34,375 bases of DNA from a virus: the IMG/VR virus record IMGVR_UViG_3300006071_000045, positions 1-34,375 of that record, one strand, 5' to 3'. The translations under genes were made by a program, and so were the position numbers. How positions within the stretch are numbered: position 1 is the first letter of the stretch; each line of letters opens with the position of its first letter. Below are positions 10,701 to 17,608 of the stretch, one piece after another. Under the pieces are notes generated by a model that saw only the letters and a program-made list of their open reading frames with translations, was not told where the DNA came from and did not search any database.

Positions 10701-10709
10701 AGTTGGCAT
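7707..10709 (-). CDS. Large baseplate hub-like structural protein (gp27 position)
   Basis: A 1000-aa protein encoded between gp53 and gp5, with its ATG starting one base after the gp53 stop (TAATATG) and its stop 14 bases before gp5. I do not recognise a named family with certainty. Residues about 130-240 are Gln/Ala/Thr/Asn-rich low complexity. A folded region starts near residue 300 (HSYVNWTYKISIYGVPYTTI), with beta-rich segments and aromatic residues typical of virion proteins. The C-terminus (about residue 915 on) again is Pro/Gly/Ser-rich. Its position and size suggest the hub component that in T4 is supplied by gp27 (391 aa), which carries the gp5 spike. That role is inferred from gene order, not from a visible motif. 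Confidence 0.6.
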   Translation of the reverse strand: MPTTLSKTEQLSAASNQLQTWYKQQLATGNPLLGTQYSQKAYDILNSGNYPALELAVPNGQPPDSFDITFALPEDLGPYTVVSNNTGFGTGQQSSIPRTNITAQQYADALNASPNTNQGTAFDSALAQSYGAQVANEQATTSVTAATAAAASQQQAIEQANVIAQQQAIVAGNTTNTATSSGNGTPLPLTQQQIVDNANAVQAAQTATVNQTNGVTLVPNQTINAATNGVTEDSTSAATPSVTNTIKFSDQTNSNIGTGSKIKPGEDVMSSTAATLSSGIASGGSDSASSAGNNGTTNIINAPDNKLHSYVNWTYKISIYGVPYTTINQMYDGTIAPGNEEAILAGSYFVLSDGGYGGNTASRNFFPNDLTIDNVEIETIVSNDQKTRGTDVIRIKFDIIEPYTVKFLGQLQQLALQLNPGASWDASFYVMKIEFLGYDDLGQPKSIDNTTKYIPFTFLNMKFKITSSGAIYSCDVIPTNSMASTVLDNQIPFHVEIQGATITELFQSESASYNTTTNKLRPNSADQEIRTTITENGPIGTNTTVIKGLADALNKNEADKCLKDNSGQLLPNNYKFVFDDKINNAKIFDPNKFSTQSTGSTDPKNLQNALDGKTGALPLELKNGKFNAQAGTKITDFISSVITVSSYMLDQYKPGDKSNTPLSLWKTNPVVKYREWDTSRNFWAMDIAYYVTPYDLKGQDSQNFGQAAVSPSEIVKSYDYLYSGNNKDVLSVDIDFQMAFYEIINGLSSHAQLTKDTPGSQQITASSGQSAQYDSSQDQRFFKRRKHYVNGIANRQNSAPTGLDEATIAIQNVMERNFDTSGDMIRLNIEIVGDPDWLAQDTMLYGPLIGGFDPILSSGSVNFLKPAYFNFFFQTPTNDYNDTTGLFQIDGAYSQFSGTYQVVRVISNFSGGKFTQKLDNVRVPTQEPPTAGASRSETVGNQTVNSATRGVSENPPAEAAKNKTIAVNPPPPPVGGSTAPFGSPSEEDSGIVGTGYAFGA

Positions 10710-10710
10710 A

Positions 10711-11037
10711 TTACGTTCCTAACGCAGTCTGCAGCGTACCTTTTTTAGGCAAATAAATTAGTGTGCCAGTTGTAAAATCCCATAGTGGATCAATTAATGT
10801 ATTTGGATTTCGAGCAGCAAACACCCACCAAAGACGGCTATCGCCATATAAATCATTAGCAAATAAATCTGGTCTCAAATCATAATTAGCAGGAATTGGT
10901 GTTAAAATATCATCTACTAACTTAGGAATTACACGATAATTAAGCAAATCAAGAAATTTGCCATTTTCAAAAAATGGTGTATTATAATATGGACTAGCTT
11001 GACCATAGGAAGTTGGAGTCGTTACCATTAAATCCAT
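10711..11037 (-). CDS. 53: Baseplate wedge protein gp53
   Basis: This 108-aa protein has the core of gp53, the wedge component that joins wedges around the hub. Recognisable segments are YRVIPKLVDDILTPIPANYD, then DLYGDSRLWWVFAARNPN, and the end DFTTGTLIYLPKKGTLQ, the usual gp53 / LysM-like pattern (T4 gp53 is longer, 196 aa). The start codon overlaps the end of gp48 by 10 bases and the next gene begins one base after its stop, so translation is probably coupled. It is a structural protein of the baseplate operon. Confidence 0.85.
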   Translation of the reverse strand: MDLMVTTPTSYGQASPYYNTPFFENGKFLDLLNYRVIPKLVDDILTPIPANYDLRPDLFANDLYGDSRLWWVFAARNPNTLIDPLWDFTTGTLIYLPKKGTLQTALGT

Positions 11038-12080
11038 CCTCCGCTTCCGCCACTACCGCTAGATGTGCTGGTTAATAACGAACCTTGACTAAAATCAACA
11101 ACGCTAAATTCATTACTAATCTTATTACGACTGTATGTAGGCAACATACTAAGATTTACAGTTAAAGTAGTGGGAACCTTTTGCTTTTCACCCAATACGG
11201 TACAACTGATATAATCAACATCGTTAGGCAGACTATAATCAAAACCAGTAATTACAACAGGAATATGATCGAATGTCCATTTACCGTATCCATCAAGATA
11301 CAAAACAGGCGGTGGTGTGCCAGCTAATTGATCGTTGCCATAAAACATCTTTGTTACGCTGCGGAAAAAATGCAACATAGCAACCATGTATTCTGCTTCT
11401 GCAGGATAATTTGCAGTGAACATTCCTACAATAGAGATATTATCAACACTGCTATGTTGATATTGTGGCGTTACATAGTTAGTATGTACAAGAGTTTGTG
11501 CATCATAGCTTGCTTTATGTCCTACAGAAATAGTAGGCGTATATGGAAACAATACACCACCAAAATCAGATAAAGGTCCAAATACATCACTTTGTCCAAT
11601 AAAAATACCGCTTTGGTCTGTAATAATAACACGATCTTCACTATCATCTTGAAATGCTACATTGCTGCCAGCAGAACTTGGTTGTAGTAACTGTGCGCTA
11701 GTAGCCCCATAAGCAATTCCACTGCCATATAAACGACCATTACTTGGATTATTACCATTACCAGTTAATCCACTGATTAATCCACTAACACCGGCAGTAA
11801 TCGCAGTATTGACAAGCTGTGTTTTTAAACTTTGTGTGCCATAGTTTGATAGGTTATTAATTCCATAATTTGCATAGGCTTGAGCAGGCAAACTATAACC
11901 AATTGTACCAGGCACAGGATTATTTGGGTTATATCCACTATATCTTGCATCATTGGATATATTGTTATATCCATAACCAATTGGCGTACCCTGACCTGGG
12001 TTATAAAAATTTGTAGTTACTTGATTAGTAACTGGAGTTCTAGCATAATACTGACTCGGCTGATAAGTAAAATTAACCAT
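11028..12080 (-). CDS. 48: Baseplate tail tube cap protein gp48
   Basis: First gene of the minus-strand baseplate operon, 350 aa (T4 gp48 is 364 aa). In T4, gp48 caps the hub and, with gp54, starts tail-tube polymerisation. The first 130 residues are Tyr/Asn/Gly-rich and probably extended. The folded part contains LFPYTPTISVGHKASYDAQ and AEYMVAMLHFFRSVTKMFYG, and the Gly/Ser-rich end is SGSGGSGGWI. These segments look like the gp48 proteins of aquatic T4-like phages; gp54 is the main alternative because the two are related. The start is preceded by TTAGGGTAATT and, 17 bases further up, by a late-type AATAAATA octamer. It diverges from gp55 across a 54-base AT-rich intergenic region. Confidence 0.72.
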   Translation of the reverse strand: MVNFTYQPSQYYARTPVTNQVTTNFYNPGQGTPIGYGYNNISNDARYSGYNPNNPVPGTIGYSLPAQAYANYGINNLSNYGTQSLKTQLVNTAITAGVSGLISGLTGNGNNPSNGRLYGSGIAYGATSAQLLQPSSAGSNVAFQDDSEDRVIITDQSGIFIGQSDVFGPLSDFGGVLFPYTPTISVGHKASYDAQTLVHTNYVTPQYQHSSVDNISIVGMFTANYPAEAEYMVAMLHFFRSVTKMFYGNDQLAGTPPPVLYLDGYGKWTFDHIPVVITGFDYSLPNDVDYISCTVLGEKQKVPTTLTVNLSMLPTYSRNKISNEFSVVDFSQGSLLTSTSSGSGGSGGWI

Positions 12081-12097
12081 AATTACCCTAATAAAAA

Positions 12098-12105
12098 TAT
12101 TTATT
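12098..12105 (-). promoter_or_regulatory. Possible late promoter octamer of the baseplate operon
   Basis: AATAAATA on the minus strand, one mismatch from the T4 late consensus TATAAATA, ending 17 bases before the gp48 ATG. It lies in the divergent intergenic region shared with gp55, so it would drive the whole baseplate operon leftwards. Confidence 0.5.
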
Positions 12106-12122
12106 AAATAATAATATTAGTA

Positions 12123-12128
12123 TATAAT
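12123..12128 (+). promoter_or_regulatory. Sigma70-like -10 box of gp55, leaderless arrangement
   Basis: TATAAT lies exactly six bases upstream of the gp55 ATG. Transcription would start at or next to the ATG itself. There is no Shine-Dalgarno. The -35 region at 17-base spacing (TTTATT) is poor, so an activator or a short extended element may be needed. Confidence 0.5.
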
Positions 12129-12134
12129 ACATTC

Positions 12135-12968
12135 ATGACAACAGCAAAACGCACACCATACCTTACAAACAAAGAACTACTAAAAGAAATTCATCGCAGT
12201 AAAAACAATTATTGCAGTTACTTAACCGCGGAAGATCATGTCTATGATATTATCCTCCCAAGTTTAAGTAAAATTAACCAACGGACCATTGCAGAAGCAA
12301 AACGTGCAAGGGCAGATAGGTTAGCTAAAGCAGCATGGGAAGCAATGACTGCAAGCGGTGTAAAATCTAAATTAGATGATCACGCCGTAGATTGGCATAA
12401 GATTTCAAAAACCGAAGTAGTTTTTAGAATTACTACATGGGATCATATTCCACTTGCGCCAGGTCGTAAAAAATCACCAAAAAGTAGCGCAGACCATCAT
12501 GTTAAAGTAAATTTTCCACCATTCCAACATTATCGCTATGATGAGGATGATAATCTTATCTGTTGCGGCAAGTCACATTGGGAAGGCGGCATCGCCAATG
12601 GATGGTTTAACAAAGACCATGGCAAGATGACTCCTATGTTGGCTCGTATGTTTATTAAACTATGCGAACGCTATGGCTCTAAGGGTAACTGGCGTGGTTA
12701 TACATACAATGATGAGATGCGTTCTCAGGCATTGCTACAGTTATCACAGGTAGGGCTACAATTTGATGAAAGCAAATCTAATAATCCTTTTGCTTATTAC
12801 ACTGCTACTATCACCAATAGTTTTACTAGAGTTCTTAACGTTGAGAAGAGGAACCAACACCTTCGTGACGACATTCTCGAAGCAAATGGATTAAATCCTT
12901 CTTACACTCGCCAAACAGACAATGCTCTTAAAGGCGGAGACTTTAGTGGTGGCGGTGGTTCAGAATAA
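12135..12968 (+). CDS. 55: Late transcription sigma factor gp55
   Basis: A 277-aa protein related to T4 gp55 (185 aa), the divergent sigma factor that directs host RNA polymerase to TATAAATA late promoters with the sliding clamp. The sigma region-2 core is at about residues 198-240: YNDEMRSQALLQLSQVGLQF, then FDESKSNNPFAYYTATITNS and the basic VEKRNQ, closely matching the F-D-x-x-K-S-x-N-P-F-A-Y pattern of gp55. The N-terminal 165 residues are an extension with basic and acidic stretches, and the end is Gly-rich. The ATG has no ribosome binding site but a -10 box six bases upstream, so a leaderless mRNA is likely. It diverges from the gp48 operon, which carries a late-type octamer that gp55 would recognise. 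Confidence 0.88.
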   Translation: MTTAKRTPYLTNKELLKEIHRSKNNYCSYLTAEDHVYDIILPSLSKINQRTIAEAKRARADRLAKAAWEAMTASGVKSKLDDHAVDWHKISKTEVVFRITTWDHIPLAPGRKKSPKSSADHHVKVNFPPFQHYRYDEDDNLICCGKSHWEGGIANGWFNKDHGKMTPMLARMFIKLCERYGSKGNWRGYTYNDEMRSQALLQLSQVGLQFDESKSNNPFAYYTATITNSFTRVLNVEKRNQHLRDDILEANGLNPSYTRQTDNALKGGDFSGGGGSE

Positions 12969-12971
12969 TAC

Positions 12972-13000
12972 TTGACAATTATTTTTTATTATAGTATAGT
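12972..13000 (+). promoter_or_regulatory. Sigma70 promoter of gp47 (TTGACA-17-TATAGT)
   Basis: A consensus -35 TTGACA (12972-12977), a 17-base spacer and a -10 TATAGT (12995-13000) end six bases before the gp47 ATG. This is the best host-type promoter I see in the window. The expected start site coincides with the start codon, and no Shine-Dalgarno fits. Confidence 0.8.
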
Positions 13001-13006
13001 AAGAAC

Positions 13007-14020
13007 ATGTCCAACTTATTCAGCAAAGCAGCTATATTCACCGACCTTCATTTAGGTTATAAGAGCAACTCCGCACAGTTTCTCGCAGACTGCGAGAACT
13101 ATATGACATGGTTTATTGACCTTGTTAAGAAAGAAGAATGCGATACAGTTCTCTTTCTTGGTGATTTTCATGATACCCGCAACTCCCTCAACATCAATAC
13201 TATGGAAGTGAGCCTACGGTCACTTGAGCGGTTAAATGACCTTGGGTTGCGTGTTATCTTTATTCCAGGTAACCATGACCTATACCACAAAGATCGTCGC
13301 ACCATTACCTCTGTGCGTTATATTCAGAAGTTTAAGAACATTGAACTGATTGAGAATCAACACACCGAAGGCGATGTAACCTTTGTTCCTTGGCTTATTG
13401 GTGAAGAATACAAGAGTATGCGCAAAATCAAGTCAAAGTATGTCATGGGACACTTTGAATTGCCTAGTTTTCTTATGAACGCTAAGGTAGAAATGCCAGA
13501 TCATGGCGGTCTTAAGGCAGATGATCTTGGCGGTGTAGATACTGTATTCACTGGACATTTTCATAAAAGACAAATAAAAAACAATGTCCATTATATCGGA
13601 AACGCCTTTCCGCACAATTATGCGGATGCGTGGGATGACGAGCGTGGCGCAGTGATATTAAAATGGGGCGAAGAACCTCAATATCACAATTGGACAGCGG
13701 CACCTCGTTATCGCACGTTGAATCTGATTCAAATGTTAGAAGCGCCTGAACAACACTTGGATGACCGTACCTATGCTCGTGTGCAGTTAGATGTTTCTAT
13801 TTCATACGAAGAAGCAACTTTTCTTAAAGAAGAAATGCAAAAAACATATGGTGTTCGTGAATTAAGTCTTATTCAACATCGTGGCGAAGTGCTAACTGAA
13901 AATGCCATTGGTGATACTGCTTTTGAAAGCGTAGATCAAATTGTGTTAAGTCAAATCAGCAACCTTGATACACAACATTATGATACAAGTTTGCTTATGG
14001 AAATTTACAATTCACTATGA
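13007..14020 (+). CDS. 47: Recombination endonuclease subunit gp47 (Mre11-like)
   Basis: This 337-aa protein has the length of T4 gp47 (339 aa), the SbcD/Mre11-type nuclease that with gp46 resects DNA ends for recombination-dependent replication and degrades host DNA. The metallophosphoesterase motifs are all visible: D-L-H at residues 13-15, GDFHD at 52-56, GNHD at 88-91, GHFE near 148 and GHFH at 183-186. Its partner gp46 lies downstream but is separated by an inserted methyltransferase-like gene, whose ATG overlaps the gp47 stop (ATGA). Transcription starts at a strong sigma70-type promoter directly in front of the ATG, fitting early expression by host polymerase. Confidence 0.95.
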   Translation: MSNLFSKAAIFTDLHLGYKSNSAQFLADCENYMTWFIDLVKKEECDTVLFLGDFHDTRNSLNINTMEVSLRSLERLNDLGLRVIFIPGNHDLYHKDRRTITSVRYIQKFKNIELIENQHTEGDVTFVPWLIGEEYKSMRKIKSKYVMGHFELPSFLMNAKVEMPDHGGLKADDLGGVDTVFTGHFHKRQIKNNVHYIGNAFPHNYADAWDDERGAVILKWGEEPQYHNWTAAPRYRTLNLIQMLEAPEQHLDDRTYARVQLDVSISYEEATFLKEEMQKTYGVRELSLIQHRGEVLTENAIGDTAFESVDQIVLSQISNLDTQHYDTSLLMEIYNSL

Positions 14021-14620
14021 TATATGATGAAAATCATGATTTAACATTTTTATCTAAAGAATATATTAAAATTTTTCACACGAGTGAAAATTTTAAAAAA
14101 ATAATTAATGATAAAATTGTCGTAGATATGGGTAGTGGATATGGCGAACTTGTTCCATTTATTTCGTTTTTTTCTCCAAAAAATATTATAAGTGTTGAAC
14201 CATCTACCACGATGTTAGATATTCAAAAAGATTTCTTATCAAATAAATTTACATACTTAAAGAAAAAACAAATAGAAAACATTACATTTCATAACGAAAC
14301 TGTAGAAGAATTTCGCAAAAACAATATTAATTTTGACACGATTGGATTTTTTGATTCATTATATTTAATAAATGAATTTTTTACGGAAGAAGAACAACGA
14401 AGTACAGTAGAATACAATAAACAATTGTTAAATTATATGGGACGGAAAAAATATTATAATTGAACATAGTATTCATTATGGAAAGATTGAAGGTATTCGT
14501 GACCCTAGTCATCACGATTATATTGACTTCTTGAAGCAGATGGGTTATAAAAATATAGTGATTGAATTTTTTAATTTTTCAAACAACAACAGATTTGTAA
14601 TTTTTGCTTCTCCAACATAA
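14017..14620 (+). pseudogene. SAM-dependent methyltransferase-like gene interrupted by a frameshift
   Basis: The reading frame from ATG 14017 stops after 148 codons at 14463. The +1 frame then continues as clear coding sequence (EHSIHYGKIEGIRDPSHHDY) to a stop at 14618-14620. A stop in that frame at 14429-14431 confines the shift to 14432-14460, and the run of six A at 14446-14451 is the obvious site: one A fewer would join the parts as MGRKNIIIEHSIHYG, a protein of about 200 aa. Residues 35-44 (VVDMGSGYGE) are class I methyltransferase motif I, and VEPS at 60-63 fits the acidic end of strand 2. The substrate is unknown. It overlaps gp47 by ATGA, is more AT-rich than its neighbours and splits the usual gp47-gp46 pair, so it looks like a late arrival. 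A sequencing error, polymerase slippage or true decay could each explain the shift. Confidence 0.7.
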
Positions 14621-14630
14621 GACGGAAAAT

Positions 14631-16742
14631 ATGCTAAAGATCAATAATTTAACAGTAAAGAATTTCATGAGCGTGGGCAATGCGACCCAAGCCGTGAATT
14701 TTGACCGTAGTGACCTAACTTTGGTGTTAGGTGAAAATTTAGATTTAGGAGGTGATGACACTGGTGCTAGAAATGGCACGGGTAAAACCACAATCATCAA
14801 CGCCCTAAGTTATGGTCTCTACGGTCAAGCCCTTACAAACATCAAGAAAGATAACCTAATCAACAAGACCAATGGCAAGAACATGGTCGTGACTGTTGAT
14901 TTTGAAGTTAGTGGTCGGCATTACCGCATTGAACGTGGTCGTAAGCCAAATATCACCAAGTTATATATTGATGGTACTGAACAAAACGATTATACCGATG
15001 ATAGTCAAGGCGATAGTCGTGAGACCCAAGGTGATATTGAACGCCTGTTAGGTATGAGTATTGACATGTTCCGTCATGTTGTTGCACTCAATACCTATAC
15101 AGAACCATTCTTGAGCATGAGAGCCAATGACCAGCGTCAGATTATTGAACAGTTGCTAGGTATTACTATCTTAAGTGAAAAAGCTGATGGGCTTAAGAAT
15201 CAAATCAAAACAACTAAAGATATGATTGGCGAAGAAAAAATTCGTATCAAGGCAGTTCAAGATGCAAATGTTCGTATTGCTGAGCAAATTGAAAACTTAA
15301 AGAAGCGTCAGCATCTTTGGCGATCAAAGCATGAAGAAGATATTAATAAGATTGAAAAAAATCTTATCTCTCTAAGTAAAATTGATATTGATGCGGAAAT
15401 TGATAATCATCGTCTTCGTGAAAGATTTCTTGCTAATAAACGGCTTGAAGATCAGTTAAAGAGTATTCAAGTTCGTCAAAGTTTGTGGGAGCAAAAGCAA
15501 CTTGATGATTGTGATGCAATTAAACTCAACATTGCAAATCTTTCAAGCATTAATATTGATGCAGAAATTGCCATTCATCGTGATATTGCGGATTATGATG
15601 CCAAAGTAAAGCGCCGTGATGAGGCAAAACGATGGATTGCATCTATCGATGCTGCCAATGTTAAAGAAGAAAAAACGCAAGCTAAGTTAAAGAAAGAGAT
15701 TGAAGACCTTAAAAACCATAAGTGTTATGCTTGTGGGTCAGAACTTCATGATGATAATCAGGCAGATATTCTTGCAGCAAAAGAAAGTGCATTGCGCGAA
15801 AGCGTAATACAATTGCTTGCTAACCATACACAGAAAAGTGAGCATCTTGAAACTATTGAGTTAATTGGTGAATTAACGCCACCACCAAAACCATATTACA
15901 AAACGCTTGAAGAAGCACTAAACCATCGCAATACTCTTGAAAATATGAATATTGCTCTTGAAAGCCGTATGCTTGAAAAGAGTCCGTTTAGTGAGCAAAT
16001 ACTTGAACTTGCTACTGAATTGGGTGATAGAGAATATATTTTTGAAAATCAGATTGGTTCTCTGCACTATGACACCATTGAAGATGCGTTAAACCATCGC
16101 AATAGCCTTGAGCAATTAGCAACCGCATTACAAAACAAAACAGAAGAAAATGATCCATATGCTGAACAAATTATAGAAATGGAACAAAATGCGCTACAGG
16201 AAGTAACATGGGACACTATTAATGATCTCACATCGATGCAAGAACATCAAGAGTTCTTGTTAAAGATGCTAACAAGCAAGGATAGTTTTGTACGTAAGCG
16301 CATTATTGACCAAAATCTAGCGTATCTTAATAGTCGCCTTGGTTCTTATCTTGGTGCCATTGGTTTGCCGCATGAGGTTAAGTTTCAAAATGATCTTAGC
16401 GTAGAGATTACTGAACTTGGTCGTGACCTTGACTTTGATAATCTTTCACGTGGTGAGCGTAATCGTCTTATTCTTTCCCTATCATGGGCTTTCCGTGATG
16501 TGTGGGAGAACCTATATCAACATATCAATCTGCTCTTTATTGATGAATTGATTGATAGCGGCATGGATACAAGTGGTGTCGAGAATGCACTTGGTATTCT
16601 TAAGCGTATGGGACGTGAGCGTGGCAAAAGTATCTTCCTTGTATCTCACAAGGATGAATTGAGTAGTCGTGTAAATAATATCCTTACCGTAACTAAAGAA
16701 AATGGTTTTACAAGTTACGGTGATGATGTGGAAACCGTATGA
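14631..16742 (+). CDS. 46: Recombination endonuclease subunit gp46 (Rad50-like)
   Basis: The SMC-type ATPase partner of gp47. I use the ATG at 14631 (703 aa), because upstream in this frame only a TTG nine codons earlier is available and the family normally begins with MLKINNLTVKNF. Walker A GARNGTGKT is at residues 45-53, the ABC signature LSRGER at 605-610 and Walker B LLFIDE at 634-639. The zinc-hook CYAC (Cys365, Cys368) sits at the coiled-coil apex. T4 gp46 has 560 residues; the extra length lies in the coiled-coil arms, which contain two internal duplications, one on each side of the hook. The stop overlaps the next gene by ATGA. Confidence 0.94.
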   Translation: MLKINNLTVKNFMSVGNATQAVNFDRSDLTLVLGENLDLGGDDTGARNGTGKTTIINALSYGLYGQALTNIKKDNLINKTNGKNMVVTVDFEVSGRHYRIERGRKPNITKLYIDGTEQNDYTDDSQGDSRETQGDIERLLGMSIDMFRHVVALNTYTEPFLSMRANDQRQIIEQLLGITILSEKADGLKNQIKTTKDMIGEEKIRIKAVQDANVRIAEQIENLKKRQHLWRSKHEEDINKIEKNLISLSKIDIDAEIDNHRLRERFLANKRLEDQLKSIQVRQSLWEQKQLDDCDAIKLNIANLSSINIDAEIAIHRDIADYDAKVKRRDEAKRWIASIDAANVKEEKTQAKLKKEIEDLKNHKCYACGSELHDDNQADILAAKESALRESVIQLLANHTQKSEHLETIELIGELTPPPKPYYKTLEEALNHRNTLENMNIALESRMLEKSPFSEQILELATELGDREYIFENQIGSLHYDTIEDALNHRNSLEQLATALQNKTEENDPYAEQIIEMEQNALQEVTWDTINDLTSMQEHQEFLLKMLTSKDSFVRKRIIDQNLAYLNSRLGSYLGAIGLPHEVKFQNDLSVEITELGRDLDFDNLSRGERNRLILSLSWAFRDVWENLYQHINLLFIDELIDSGMDTSGVENALGILKRMGRERGKSIFLVSHKDELSSRVNNILTVTKENGFTSYGDDVETV

Positions 16743-17608
16743 ACTTTGATATATCATCGGTAAAAATATTGCATTTAGAACCAACAAGCCGCTGCAATGC
16801 GGCTTGTCCTATGTGTGCGAGGTTTTTAGATGATGGTATAACACTCAATCCAAAATTACAATTAAGTGATTTAACTTTAGAAAAATTAACATCTGTATTA
16901 GATCAAACGTTTATTAAACAATTAGATAAAATGTTTATGTGCGGCGTATATGGCGATCCAGCAGCTAGTACGCATGCTTTACAAATATATGATTGGTTTC
17001 GTTATGTAAATCCACAAATTACACTGGGAATGAATACCAATGGAAGTTTGCGCAATCCAAATTGGTGGGCAATCCTTGGTAGCAGATTAAACAAAATTAC
17101 TGACTACTGTGTTTTTAGTATAGATGGACTGCAAGATACTAATCATATCTACCGACGCAATACTAATTGGGACAAAATTATTAAAAATGTAGAAAGTTTC
17201 ATTGCTGCTGGCGGACGTGCGCATTGGGATATGTTGGTTTTTAAACACAATGAACACCAAGTTGATGAATGTATGCAACTAGCAAAAGATATGGGATTTG
17301 TAGCATTTAGAGCAAAGGTTAGCAAAAGATTTATAAACAGACCTATTACAGGATTAGAACCACCAGAAATTTATTCTCCTAAGCCATCATATGGTAATGT
17401 TAGCTGCCAAGCACTTAATGAACACAGTGTATATATGAATTATCTTGGTAATTTACAACCATGTTGTTTTCTTGGCAACCAATCATATGGCATAGAAAAT
17501 TTTAATAATATTATTAATAATTGGACAGATACGTGCATTGAAACATGCAGTGTTGTAAAAAATGTAAGCAATTTTGGTGCGCAATGGTATCGTGAGATTT
17601 ATTTTTAA
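16739..17608 (+). CDS. Radical SAM protein with SPASM-like C-terminus
   Basis: A 289-aa radical S-adenosylmethionine enzyme. The [4Fe-4S] site is C19-x3-C23-x2-C26 (SRCNAACPMCARF). MCGVYGDP (about 67-74) fits the SAM-binding GGE-like position, and FSIDGLQDTNHIYRR matches the SIDG motif of the family. More cysteines cluster near the end (VSCQALN, QPCCFLG, CIETC), as in SPASM/twitch domains that hold auxiliary clusters and often act on peptides. The start overlaps the gp46 stop (ATGA) and the stop overlaps the next start (TAATG), so it is co-translated with both. The substrate is unknown; the downstream 326-aa protein is a candidate partner. It is an accessory gene, not part of the T4 core. Confidence 0.85.
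   Translation: MNFDISSVKILHLEPTSRCNAACPMCARFLDDGITLNPKLQLSDLTLEKLTSVLDQTFIKQLDKMFMCGVYGDPAASTHALQIYDWFRYVNPQITLGMNTNGSLRNPNWWAILGSRLNKITDYCVFSIDGLQDTNHIYRRNTNWDKIIKNVESFIAAGGRAHWDMLVFKHNEHQVDECMQLAKDMGFVAFRAKVSKRFINRPITGLEPPEIYSPKPSYGNVSCQALNEHSVYMNYLGNLQPCCFLGNQSYGIENFNNIINNWTDTCIETCSVVKNVSNFGAQWYREIYF

Noticed and set aside
14604-14630. TTG start for gp46, nine codons upstream
   Set aside because: The ATG at 14631 gives the usual family N-terminus, and the TTG lies inside the end of the frameshifted methyltransferase reading.
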